Notes under the pieces: generated by a model
Seen by the model: the letters and a program-made list of their open reading frames with translations, nothing else
Told to the model about the DNA's origin: nothing
The model's database searches: none
Shown: positions 1-6,674 of the stretch, one piece after another
How positions within the stretch are numbered: the first letter of the stretch is position 1
Layout of the letters: each line of letters starts with the position of its first letter
Position numbers and translations under genes: made by a program
NCBI GenBank assembly: GCA_900554595.1
Contig: USHZ01000027.1
Location: 1-14,797, forward strand
DNA length: 14,797 nucleotides
DNA from: an uncultured Collinsella sp.
GTDB taxonomy: Bacteria; Actinomycetota; Coriobacteriia; Coriobacteriales; Coriobacteriaceae
Reading direction: 5' to 3'

Positions 1-1
1 C

Positions 2-82
2 GCTAAGCATGTCATCCACAAGAACCAGGCTTCCAACCGCAAGTCCGGTCTTGCCAAGCTCGTGAACAGCATCAACGCCTAA
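2..82 (+). CDS. rpsT: 30S ribosomal protein S20, C-terminal end (partial)
   Basis: Only the last 26 codons are in the window, ending at TAA 80-82. The peptide begins AKHVIHKNQASNRKSGL and ends in a short Leu/Val/Asn/Ala tail. The basic helix with KNQASNRKS and the small Ala-rich end match the C-terminus of S20, a primary-binding protein of the 16S rRNA 5' domain in the small subunit. A strong terminator follows 34 nt after the stop, so rpsT ends its own transcript. In many bacteria rpsT lies beside lepA, which supports the call. The start and most of the protein lie outside the window. Confidence 0.85.
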   Translation, partial: AKHVIHKNQASNRKSGLAKLVNSINA

Positions 83-116
83 GTTGTAAATTTCACACCA
101 CACAGATTACGCGCAT

Positions 117-153
117 AAATGGAGCCTGTTTTATGGAACAGGCTCCATTTTTT
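117..153 (+). terminator. Rho-independent terminator of rpsT
   Basis: The arms 117-130 and 137-150 form a perfect 14-bp stem (core GGAGCCTGTT / AACAGGCTCC) with a 6-nt loop TTATGG. Six T residues run from 148 to 153, three of them inside the 3' arm. An ATG at 119 lies in the 5' arm and is in frame with lepA, but it is part of the terminator and not a start codon. Confidence 0.93.
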
Positions 154-156
154 GTA

Positions 157-171
157 CCGCTCGGGTAAGAT
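157..171 (+). promoter_or_regulatory. Candidate lepA promoter (-10 TAAGAT) giving a leaderless mRNA
   Basis: CCGCTCGGGTAAGAT contains a -10-like TAAGAT at 166-171. Exactly 7 nt separate it from the A of the lepA ATG at 179, so the expected transcription start falls on the start codon. There is no Shine-Dalgarno sequence between the -10 box and the ATG. The 11-mer CCGCTCGGGTA recurs upstream of the J-protein gene (4275-4285), again running into a -10-like hexamer. No convincing -35 box is visible, because that region is occupied by the terminator. Confidence 0.6.
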
Positions 172-178
172 AGTCCGC

Positions 179-1990
179 ATGAATACTTCAATTGACATTT
201 CCCACATCCGCAACTTCTCAATCGTTGCGCATATCGATCATGGCAAGTCCACGATCAGTGACCGCATCCTCGAGCTCACCCATACTGTCGATGAGCGCGA
301 CATGGAGTCGCAGCTGCTTGACACGATGGACATTGAGCGCGAGCGCGGCATCACGATCAAGTCCAATGCCGTCCGCGTGTCCTATGACGCCGACGACGGC
401 GAGACGTATCAGTTCAACCTGATCGATACGCCGGGCCACGTGGACTTCACCTACGAGGTCTCGCGTTCGCTGGCAGCTTGCGAGGGCGCGGTGCTCGTCG
501 TGGACGCCACTCAGGGCGTTGAGGCGCAGACCGTTTCCAACGCGACGCTCGCCATGAACGCCAACTTGGACATTGTTCCGGCCATCAACAAGATCGACCT
601 TCCCTCGGCGCACCCCGACGAGGTTAAGACCGAGATTGAAGACGATCTGGCCATTCCCGCCGACGATGCCGTGTGCGTGTCGGGCAAGACCGGCGTGGGC
701 ATCCACGATCTGCTGGAGTCCATCGTCTTTTTGATCTCGCCTCCCAAGGGCGATGCAAATGCCCCTCTCAAGGCACTAATTCTGGATTCGTACTTTGATG
801 AGTACCGCGGCGTCGTCGCCACGGTGCGTGTCTTTGACGGTTCCATCAAGAAGGGCGATAACCTGCGCATGATGCAGGCCAAGGGCGACTTCTTGGTCGA
901 CGGCGTGGGCGTCAAGCGCCCTGCCGAGACGCCGGTCGATGCTCTGACCGTCGGCGAGGTCGGCTATGTGGTCACGGGTTTGAAGGACCCCGAGGCTGTG
1001 CGCGTGGGCGATACCCTTACGTGGACTTCGAACCCCTGCCCCGAGCCGCTGCCGGGCTACCGCGAGGCCAAGCCCATGGTCTACACGGGCCTGTTCCCCA
1101 TCGACAACAAGGACTACGAGAACCTCCGCGACGCGCTCGATAAGCTGCACGTCAACGATCCGTCGTTGGTGTGGGAGCCTGAGACGTCGGTGGCGCTGGG
1201 CTTTGGCTTCCGCGTGGGCTTCCTGGGCTTGCTGCACATGGAGGTCGTCAAGGAGCGCCTGGAGCGCGAGTTCAATCTGGACCTGATCGCCACGAGCCCG
1301 TCGGTCGACTACCACGTGTACAAGACTGACGGCGAGATGATCGATGTCCGCAGTCCGCAGGATCTGCCCGAGGCCACGCGCATCGATCGTATCGAAGAGC
1401 CCTACCTCAAGGCAAAAATCATCTGCCCGCCCGAGTATACGGGTGCCGTCATGCAGCTCGCTATCGAGCACCGCGGCATTACAACCGACATGATCCACCT
1501 GACGAGCAAGTCGGTCGAGATGCGCTTTGATATGCCGCTCGCCGAGCTCATCTTGGACTTCTTCGATCAGCTCAAGAGCCGCACCAAGGGTTACGCCTCG
1601 CTCGACTACGAGTTCAACGAATATCGTCCCTCCGAGCTCGTTAAGCTCGATATCCTGCTTTCGGGCGACGAGGTGGACGCGCTGTCGTTTATCGTGCACA
1701 AGGATAAGGCTTATGGCCTGGCCCGCGGCCTGTGCGACAAGCTCAAGGAGATCATCCCGCGACAGCTGTTCGAGGTGCCTATCCAGGGCGCTATCGGCAA
1801 CAAGATCATCGCCCGCTCCACCGTTAAGGCGCGCCGTAAAGACGTGCTGGCCAAGTGTTACGGCGGCGATATCTCGCGAAAGCGCAAGCTGCTCGAGAAG
1901 CAGAAAGAGGGCAAGAAGCGCATGAAGGCCATCGGGTCGGTCGAGGTTCCGCAGGAGGCCTTTATGGCGATTCTCAAGGTGGACGAGTAG
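179..1990 (+). CDS. lepA: Translation factor LepA (EF-4), ribosome-dependent GTPase
   Basis: This is a full-length 603-residue LepA, the usual size. It is a GTPase that acts on the ribosome in back-translocation and/or 30S biogenesis. Visible motifs are G1 AHIDHGKST (17-25), the switch I signature ERERGITIK (53-61), G3 DTPGH (83-87) and G4 NKID (137-140). EF-G-like domains II, III and V follow (FGFRVGFLGLLHMEV is typical), and then the LepA-specific C-terminal domain with GGDISRKRKLLEKQKEGKKR. The open frame extends upstream to an ATG at 119, but that codon lies inside the rpsT terminator. ATG 179 starts the normal LepA N-terminus and sits 7 nt after a -10-like box with no Shine-Dalgarno sequence, which suggests a leaderless message. 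The TAG stop is 4 nt before the dusB ATG. Confidence 0.97.
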   Translation: MNTSIDISHIRNFSIVAHIDHGKSTISDRILELTHTVDERDMESQLLDTMDIERERGITIKSNAVRVSYDADDGETYQFNLIDTPGHVDFTYEVSRSLAACEGAVLVVDATQGVEAQTVSNATLAMNANLDIVPAINKIDLPSAHPDEVKTEIEDDLAIPADDAVCVSGKTGVGIHDLLESIVFLISPPKGDANAPLKALILDSYFDEYRGVVATVRVFDGSIKKGDNLRMMQAKGDFLVDGVGVKRPAETPVDALTVGEVGYVVTGLKDPEAVRVGDTLTWTSNPCPEPLPGYREAKPMVYTGLFPIDNKDYENLRDALDKLHVNDPSLVWEPETSVALGFGFRVGFLGLLHMEVVKERLEREFNLDLIATSPSVDYHVYKTDGEMIDVRSPQDLPEATRIDRIEEPYLKAKIICPPEYTGAVMQLAIEHRGITTDMIHLTSKSVEMRFDMPLAELILDFFDQLKSRTKGYASLDYEFNEYRPSELVKLDILLSGDEVDALSFIVHKDKAYGLARGLCDKLKEIIPRQLFEVPIQGAIGNKIIARSTVKARRKDVLAKCYGGDISRKRKLLEKQKEGKKRMKAIGSVEVPQEAFMAILKVDE

Positions 1991-1994
1991 GTTC

Positions 1995-3038
1995 ATGGCG
2001 CTTTCTGAATATAGCAAGCGGCTGCTGGGCGCCTATGCCGAGCAGCCGTTCCTTATGGCTCCCATGGCGGGCGTAACCGACCCCGCCTATCGCATCATGT
2101 GTCGCCGCCGCGGTGCCAACCTTGCCTACAGCGAGATGGTGAGCGTTGCCGGTCTTGCCTATGCCAGCAACAAGACGTGGCGCCTGGTGTTGCCCGCCGA
2201 CGAGGAGCAGCAGATTTGCGTGCAGCTCTTTGGTTCCAAGCCTGATCAGTTTGCGAGTGCCGTCGCTGCCGTCGAGGAGCGCGTGGGCGATCGCCTGTCA
2301 TTGATTGATATCAACATGGCCTGTCCGGCTCGCAAGGTCGTTACCAAGGGCGAGGGCTCGGCGCTTATGCGCACGCCCAACCTGGCCGAAAGAATCGTCG
2401 AGGCAGCGGTGGGCGCGGCGCATGTTCCCGTGACCGTGAAGATCCGCAAGGGTTTTTATGCCGAGGATCGCAACGCCGCAACGTTTGCCCAGATGCTCGA
2501 AGGGGCGGGCGCCTCTGCAGTTGCCGTGCACGGTCGTTGCGCCACGCAGCTCTATACGGGTCAGGCCGATTGGTCTGTCGTCGATGAGGTTGCCGACGCT
2601 GTCGAGATTCCCGTGATTGGTTCGGGCGATGTGTTCTCGGCCGAGGACGCTGCCGGTCGTCTGAGCGGCTCGGGTGCCAGCGCGGTGTTTATCGCGCGCG
2701 GCATCTACGGCAATCCGTGGGTGTTCGGCGATGCTCGAGCCCTTTCACTCGATGGCACGCCGGTTCCTTCTCGCTCCTCGGTCGAGCGTCTGGAGGCTCT
2801 GCGTGAGCACCTGACGTTGACGCACGAACTTCTGCCGCTTATGTCGCGCGCCCGTACGTATGCAAGTTGGTACTTAAAGGGCATGCCCCATGCCGCCGCC
2901 TGGCGCGCTCAGGTGGTGCGCTGCTCCACGTACGAGGAGTTTATGGCGCTGGTCGATGATATCGAGCGCGACGTGGTGGTCTGCGAGGCCGCGCTTGCCG
3001 CCGGCGAGCCGGTGCCCGCTCATCCGCTGGAGGCTTAA
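1995..3038 (+). CDS. dusB: tRNA-dihydrouridine synthase (Dus family)
   Basis: This 347-residue FMN enzyme of the Dus family reduces specific uridines in tRNA to dihydrouridine using NAD(P)H. The N-terminal TIM-barrel signature APMAGVTD is at 22-29. The catalytic cysteine is Cys110 in INMACPARKVVTKGEGSALM; most relatives have GCP where this one has ACP, but the cysteine is kept. VHGR at 178-181 (His179) and IGSGDVFS match the phosphate and flavin sites, and the C-terminal helical domain is present. The ATG comes 4 nt after lepA TAG with no good Shine-Dalgarno sequence, so it is probably translated by coupling. DusB is the likeliest subfamily by length and motifs, but the tRNA position modified cannot be read from sequence alone. 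Confidence 0.92.
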   Translation: MALSEYSKRLLGAYAEQPFLMAPMAGVTDPAYRIMCRRRGANLAYSEMVSVAGLAYASNKTWRLVLPADEEQQICVQLFGSKPDQFASAVAAVEERVGDRLSLIDINMACPARKVVTKGEGSALMRTPNLAERIVEAAVGAAHVPVTVKIRKGFYAEDRNAATFAQMLEGAGASAVAVHGRCATQLYTGQADWSVVDEVADAVEIPVIGSGDVFSAEDAAGRLSGSGASAVFIARGIYGNPWVFGDARALSLDGTPVPSRSSVERLEALREHLTLTHELLPLMSRARTYASWYLKGMPHAAAWRAQVVRCSTYEEFMALVDDIERDVVVCEAALAAGEPVPAHPLEA

Positions 3039-3040
3039 GG

Positions 3041-4273
3041 GTGGCCGTTACCGCGCTGTATGTGCATGTGCCGTTTTGCGCTCAAAAATGCCGCTATTGC
3101 GACTTTGACTCTCGCAGCGTGGCCCCGTGCGACCTGGACGCTGCGCTCGATGCCTATTTTGAGCACCTGTATGCGCGGCTCGATGCCTTTGGCAACGCTG
3201 GGGCACTCAGACAGATCCGCACGGTCTACGTAGGCGGCGGCACGCCATCGCTGGCAGGGGAGCGCCTGGTGAAACTTGCCCGTCGTATCTCCATGTGGTG
3301 CAAGCCCGTTGAGTTTACCTGCGAAGCCAATCCTGAGTCGCTGACCGCTGGGCTCGCCACCGCGCTTGCCGAGGCGGGTGTCACGCGCATCTCTTTGGGC
3401 GTGCAAACCCTCGACAATACCGAGCTGGCTGCCATTGGCCGCATCCATAATGCCGAACGAGCGCTTGAGGCCATCGCGACGGTGAAGGATGTTGGGCTCG
3501 ATGTGTCGTGCGACCTTATGTGTGGGCTTCCCGGACAGACTATGGCGAGCTGGCAGCACACGCTCGATGGCGTGTTTGAGGCGGCTCCGTACCATGTGTC
3601 GGTCTATCCGCTCACGCTCGAGGAGGGCACGCCGCTTTACCGTATGGCGTGCCGTGACGAGTCGCTTGAGCCCGATGAGGATTTCCAGGCCGCATGCATG
3701 GACGTTGCGCGAGAGCGGCTGAGTTCGGCGGGCTACCATCCGTATGAGGTGGCGAGCTACGCGCTCGATGGGCATGAATGCGCTCATAATATTGCCTACT
3801 GGACTGGTCAGGGCTATCTGGGTTTGGGTCGTTCTGCCGCGGGTATGCTTGATGCCGAGGATTTCGATCGCTTGGCTGGACTGTTTCCCGGTGTGGCCGC
3901 CCGTGGTGACTTTCACCGCGTGCGTCTGGTCCAGCGCAACGATGGCGCGACGGCGTTTGAGGCCGAGTACCTGACGCAGCGCGAGGCGGCAGCCGAGGAC
4001 CTGATGCTCGCTTGTCGCATGACGCGCGGTGTTGCTCCCGACCTGTTGGTTCGCGCGGCTCGTGTCATCCCCGCTGATGAACTGACAGCGGCTTGTGACC
4101 GCGCTCTTGAGCTTGGGCTTGCTACTTGGGTGCCCGAGCACGGTGAAACCCATACGGGGCCTATCGCCTCTGTCGATGTCATAGACGGCCGCACCTGTGC
4201 CCGCCTGGCGCCGACCCACCTGGGGTGGCTCGATGGAAATGTGCTGTTCGAGCTGTTTTGGGGTCTAGCTTAG
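3041..4273 (+). CDS. hemW: Radical SAM haem chaperone HemW
   Basis: This 410-residue protein belongs to the HemW (formerly HemN-like) family, which binds haem and is thought to deliver it to membrane cytochromes. HVPFCAQKCRYCDF carries the cluster cysteines Cys13, Cys17 and Cys20 plus Cys-adjacent Phe22, the HemW pattern and not that of true coproporphyrinogen dehydrogenase. GGGTPS (65-70) binds SAM. HNIAYW (from His249) is the HNxxYW signature linked to haem binding in this family. A C-terminal winged-helix-like region follows. The start is GTG 3041, placed 7 nt after GGAGG (3029-3033), which lies inside the end of dusB; only 2 nt separate the dusB stop from the GTG. In many Gram-positives hemW stands before hrcA-grpE-dnaK-dnaJ. 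Here two J-protein genes follow with no hrcA. Confidence 0.93.
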   Translation: MAVTALYVHVPFCAQKCRYCDFDSRSVAPCDLDAALDAYFEHLYARLDAFGNAGALRQIRTVYVGGGTPSLAGERLVKLARRISMWCKPVEFTCEANPESLTAGLATALAEAGVTRISLGVQTLDNTELAAIGRIHNAERALEAIATVKDVGLDVSCDLMCGLPGQTMASWQHTLDGVFEAAPYHVSVYPLTLEEGTPLYRMACRDESLEPDEDFQAACMDVARERLSSAGYHPYEVASYALDGHECAHNIAYWTGQGYLGLGRSAAGMLDAEDFDRLAGLFPGVAARGDFHRVRLVQRNDGATAFEAEYLTQREAAAEDLMLACRMTRGVAPDLLVRAARVIPADELTAACDRALELGLATWVPEHGETHTGPIASVDVIDGRTCARLAPTHLGWLDGNVLFELFWGLA

Positions 4274-4274
4274 G

Positions 4275-4289
4275 CCGCTCGGGTAGAAT
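4275..4289 (+). promoter_or_regulatory. Candidate promoter of the J-protein gene (-10 TAGAAT)
   Basis: CCGCTCGGGTAGAAT overlaps the hemW end/J-protein spacer and ends in a -10-like TAGAAT (4284-4289). It shares the 11-mer CCGCTCGGGTA with the lepA promoter, and in both cases CCGCA follows the hexamer. The predicted start near 4296 gives a leader of about 36 nt that contains the Shine-Dalgarno sequence. No clear -35 box is seen. Confidence 0.55.
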
Positions 4290-4316
4290 TACCGCAATAT
4301 ATACGCTGCTGTGAGC

Positions 4317-4322
4317 AGGAGG
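4317..4322 (+). promoter_or_regulatory. Ribosome binding site deciding the J-protein start
   Basis: A perfect AGGAGG lies 9 nt before ATG 4332. It excludes the upstream in-frame GTG at 4311, which precedes it, and disfavours the ATG at 4341, which is 18 nt away. Confidence 0.85.
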
Positions 4323-4331
4323 TTGCCGCGC

Positions 4332-5435
4332 ATGGCGACGATGAACGAAAAAGATTACTACGAGATTTTGGGCGTCTCCAAAGACGCCACCTCGCGTGAT
4401 ATTCAAAAGGCTTTCCAGCAAAAGGCCCGCAAGCTCCATCCGGACGTCAATAAAGAGCCGGATGCCGAGGAGAAGTTTAAAGAGGTTTCCGAGGCCTATG
4501 CCGTGCTCTCGGACGAGCAGAAGCGTGCGCGTTACGACGCCATGCGGTCGGGCAATCCCTTTGCCGGTGCACCGACGGCTTCGCCCTATGGCGGCGGCTA
4601 TGCCGGCAGCGCCGGTTACGGCAATCCCTTTGACGGCGGTTTCCCCTTCGGGGGCGCCTGGGGCCAGCCCCGTCGCGGCCAGGCGGCCTACAACCCCGAA
4701 AGTGGCGCCAACGTGGTCGTCGATATCAAGCTCGACGCCAAGGAGGCCAAGAGCGGTGCCCACAAGACCGTTCGCTACACCCGCTTTGACACCTGCGGAC
4801 ATTGTGGCGGATCGGGCTCCGTTTCGTCGGAGCATGCCCACACCTGTCCGAGCTGCGGTGGTCGCGGCCATATCGATGTCGACCTGTCCTTCCTGTTTGG
4901 CGCGGGCACGTTCCAGACGGTTTGTCCTGAGTGCGGCGGTTCCGGCAAGGTCGTTGCCGACCCGTGCCCCGATTGCGGTGGCAGCGGCCGTATCCGTGTG
5001 ACCTCCGAGCAGACGATTGAGTTTCCCGCCGGCACGCATGATGGCGACGAGGTGCGCATCCCCAACATGGGTCACGCCGGCACGAACGGCGCTTCGGGCG
5101 GTGACCTGGTCGGTCGTGCGCACGTTGAGGCTGAGCGTCTGGAGGGTAAGGCTCGCACCGGCTTCTACCTCATGGGTATTATCGCGCCGTTTTTGGTACT
5201 GTCGGCCATTTCGGGCGTGTTCTCCGCCTTTGCCATGATGTGCTTCATTCCGTTTGCCATGGGCTTGTTCATGGTGCTGTCGGACGGCGTGCTTCATCGC
5301 AGTCTGTTGTGGTGGAAGCGCGGTGCGATGCAGTTTGCCAATGGTTTTGCCAACGGTTTTATGTTCGCGCTCGTGTCGGTTTGGTTCGCGAGCTGCTCGC
5401 AGCGGGCCGTGCTTTCGCCGTACGGAACTCAATAA
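4332..5435 (+). CDS. DnaJ-like protein with zinc-finger domain and C-terminal membrane segments
   Basis: This 367-residue J-protein of unusual build begins like DnaJ. It has a J domain at about 8-72 with HPD (36-38), a Gly/Phe/Tyr-rich linker at 73-116, the start of CTD I at about 126-150, and four zinc-binding repeats: CGHCGGSG (155), CPSCGGRG (172), CPECGGSG (198) and CPDCGGSG (212). CTD I resumes (PAGTHDGDEVRIPNMGHAG) but breaks off near residue 270. In place of CTD II and the dimerisation tail there is a long hydrophobic stretch at 278-316, enough for two membrane spans, then a WWKRG loop, then a third hydrophobic segment at 337-355. The J domain should stimulate DnaK, and the tail would tether that activity to the membrane. 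The J domain and zinc module would face the cytoplasm. The gene has its own promoter and AGGAGG site and precedes canonical dnaJ by 81 nt. The membrane role is inferred. Confidence 0.85.
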   Translation: MATMNEKDYYEILGVSKDATSRDIQKAFQQKARKLHPDVNKEPDAEEKFKEVSEAYAVLSDEQKRARYDAMRSGNPFAGAPTASPYGGGYAGSAGYGNPFDGGFPFGGAWGQPRRGQAAYNPESGANVVVDIKLDAKEAKSGAHKTVRYTRFDTCGHCGGSGSVSSEHAHTCPSCGGRGHIDVDLSFLFGAGTFQTVCPECGGSGKVVADPCPDCGGSGRIRVTSEQTIEFPAGTHDGDEVRIPNMGHAGTNGASGGDLVGRAHVEAERLEGKARTGFYLMGIIAPFLVLSAISGVFSAFAMMCFIPFAMGLFMVLSDGVLHRSLLWWKRGAMQFANGFANGFMFALVSVWFASCSQRAVLSPYGTQ

Positions 5436-5467
5436 CATCAAACCCTCTGTTTGCGCCCGGCCCAGCT

Positions 5468-5477
5468 TGGGTATAGG
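5468..5477 (+). promoter_or_regulatory. Weak candidate promoter before dnaJ
   Basis: TTGGGTATAGG resembles the GGGTA-type -10 elements before lepA and the first J-protein gene, with TATAGG at 5472-5477. It would give a leader of about 30 nt containing the Shine-Dalgarno sequence. No -35 box is visible and the hexamer is imperfect, so read-through from the upstream gene is equally possible. No terminator hairpin is seen in the 81-nt spacer. Confidence 0.3.
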
Positions 5478-5502
5478 ACGCTCTGTGACAATAATGAAAG
5501 TT

Positions 5503-5509
5503 GGAAGGA
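5503..5509 (+). promoter_or_regulatory. Ribosome binding site deciding the dnaJ GTG start
   Basis: GGAAGGA lies 7 nt before GTG 5517, so translation begins at that GTG. The open frame extends upstream to 5451, but that extension is not J-protein-like. The ATG at 5494 is in another frame. Confidence 0.75.
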
Positions 5510-5516
5510 TTCGGTC

Positions 5517-6665
5517 GTGTCGGAAAATAGGGATTACTACGAGGTACTTGGCGTTGACAAGGATGCCGACGCGCGAACGATTAAGCGCGCGTTTCTAAAG
5601 AAAGCCCGTACGGTACACCCGGATGTTTCGGACGACCCCGAGGCCGAGGCCAAGTTCAAAGAGCTCAACGAGGCCTATTCCGTTCTTTCCGACGAGCAGA
5701 AGCGTGCCAACTACGACCGTTACGGCACCGCGGACGGCCCTGGCGGCTCTGGCTATGTCGACATCAACGATATCTTTGGTGGCATGGGCATGGACGACCT
5801 GTTCTCGTCGTTCTTTGGCGGTGGCGCCGGTGGTGGCGCTCGCAGCCGTCGCGAGCGCCGTCGCGGTCGCGATATGGCCATCTCCCTTTCGGTGACGCTC
5901 GAGGAGGCGGCGCTCGGCTGCAAAAAGACGATCAGCTACGACCGTCTTGCCCCTTGCGATGACTGCAATGGTACCGGCAAGGCCGAGGGCGCGACCGAAA
6001 AGCAGTGCAGCCGCTGTCACGGCACTGGCTATGTGACGACGGTCCAGCGTTCTTTCCTGGGCCAGGTTCAGTCCTCTTCGCCCTGTCCCGACTGCCACGG
6101 CGAAGGCACGGTCATCGATCATCCCTGCGAGACCTGTGACGGCCAGGGCCGCACGCCTTCCCACGAAAAGATTGACATCGATATTCCTGCCGGCGTTTCG
6201 ACCGGTCGCCAGCTGCGCGTGAGTGGTTTTGGCGAGGCCGGCCTTCGTGGCGAGCCGTCGGGCGACCTGATCGTCAACGTGCGTGTCGCCGACCACGAGC
6301 GTTTTAAGCGCAATGGCGATGACCTGTATCTGGTGAGCGATATCTCCATCGCGCAGGCCGCGCTCGGATGCGAGATTGAGGTCGAGGGCATTATGCCTGA
6401 CGAGGCCGTCAAAGTGACGGTTCCCGCCGGCACGCAGTACGGTGACACCGTGAGCGTCAACAATTACGGCATGCCGCGTATCGGCGGTGGCGGTTCGCGC
6501 GGTCGCCTGATCGTGCAGCTGCGCGTGGTCGTCCCCACCAATCTCTCCAACAAGCAGCGCGAGCTGCTTCGCGCCTTTGCCGACGAGATGGGCGATGACG
6601 TCGCATCCGGTAAGAAGTCGGTGACCGACCGTATCAAGAGTGCCCTCGACGACATCCTCGATTAA
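5517..6665 (+). CDS. dnaJ: Chaperone protein DnaJ (canonical Hsp40)
   Basis: This is a complete 382-residue DnaJ, a co-chaperone that delivers unfolded clients to DnaK and triggers its ATPase. The J domain is at about 5-70 with HPD (34-36), followed by a Gly/Phe-rich linker with an Arg-rich patch (SRRERRRGRDM). Four zinc repeats are present: CDDCNGTG (147), CSRCHGTG (164), CPDCHGEG (190) and CETCDGQG (204). CTD I and CTD II (GDLIVNVRVADHERFKRNGD; VPAGTQYGDTVSVNNYGMP) and a C-terminal dimerisation helix follow. The start is GTG with GGAAGGA 7 nt upstream. In the spacer I see neither a CIRCE (TTAGCACTC-type) nor a HAIR-type inverted repeat, so HrcA or HspR control is not evident here. The paralogue at 4332 shares the J and zinc domains but not the C-terminal half. 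Confidence 0.96.
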   Translation: MSENRDYYEVLGVDKDADARTIKRAFLKKARTVHPDVSDDPEAEAKFKELNEAYSVLSDEQKRANYDRYGTADGPGGSGYVDINDIFGGMGMDDLFSSFFGGGAGGGARSRRERRRGRDMAISLSVTLEEAALGCKKTISYDRLAPCDDCNGTGKAEGATEKQCSRCHGTGYVTTVQRSFLGQVQSSSPCPDCHGEGTVIDHPCETCDGQGRTPSHEKIDIDIPAGVSTGRQLRVSGFGEAGLRGEPSGDLIVNVRVADHERFKRNGDDLYLVSDISIAQAALGCEIEVEGIMPDEAVKVTVPAGTQYGDTVSVNNYGMPRIGGGGSRGRLIVQLRVVVPTNLSNKQRELLRAFADEMGDDVASGKKSVTDRIKSALDDILD

Positions 6666-6674
6666 GGAGCCCGT

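Noticed and set aside
119..178. Upstream ATG extension of lepA
   Set aside because: The ATG lies in the 5' arm of the rpsT terminator and the 20 extra residues do not belong to LepA. The -10-like box at 166-171 also falls inside this extension.
776..2017. 413-codon open frame on the - strand opposite lepA
   Set aside because: It is in register with lepA codons and is explained by codon bias; there is no recognisable domain.
4274..4331. CIRCE or HAIR heat-shock operator before the J-protein genes
   Set aside because: No TTAGCACTC-N9-GAGTGCTAA or CTTGAGT-type inverted repeat is present here or in 5436-5516.
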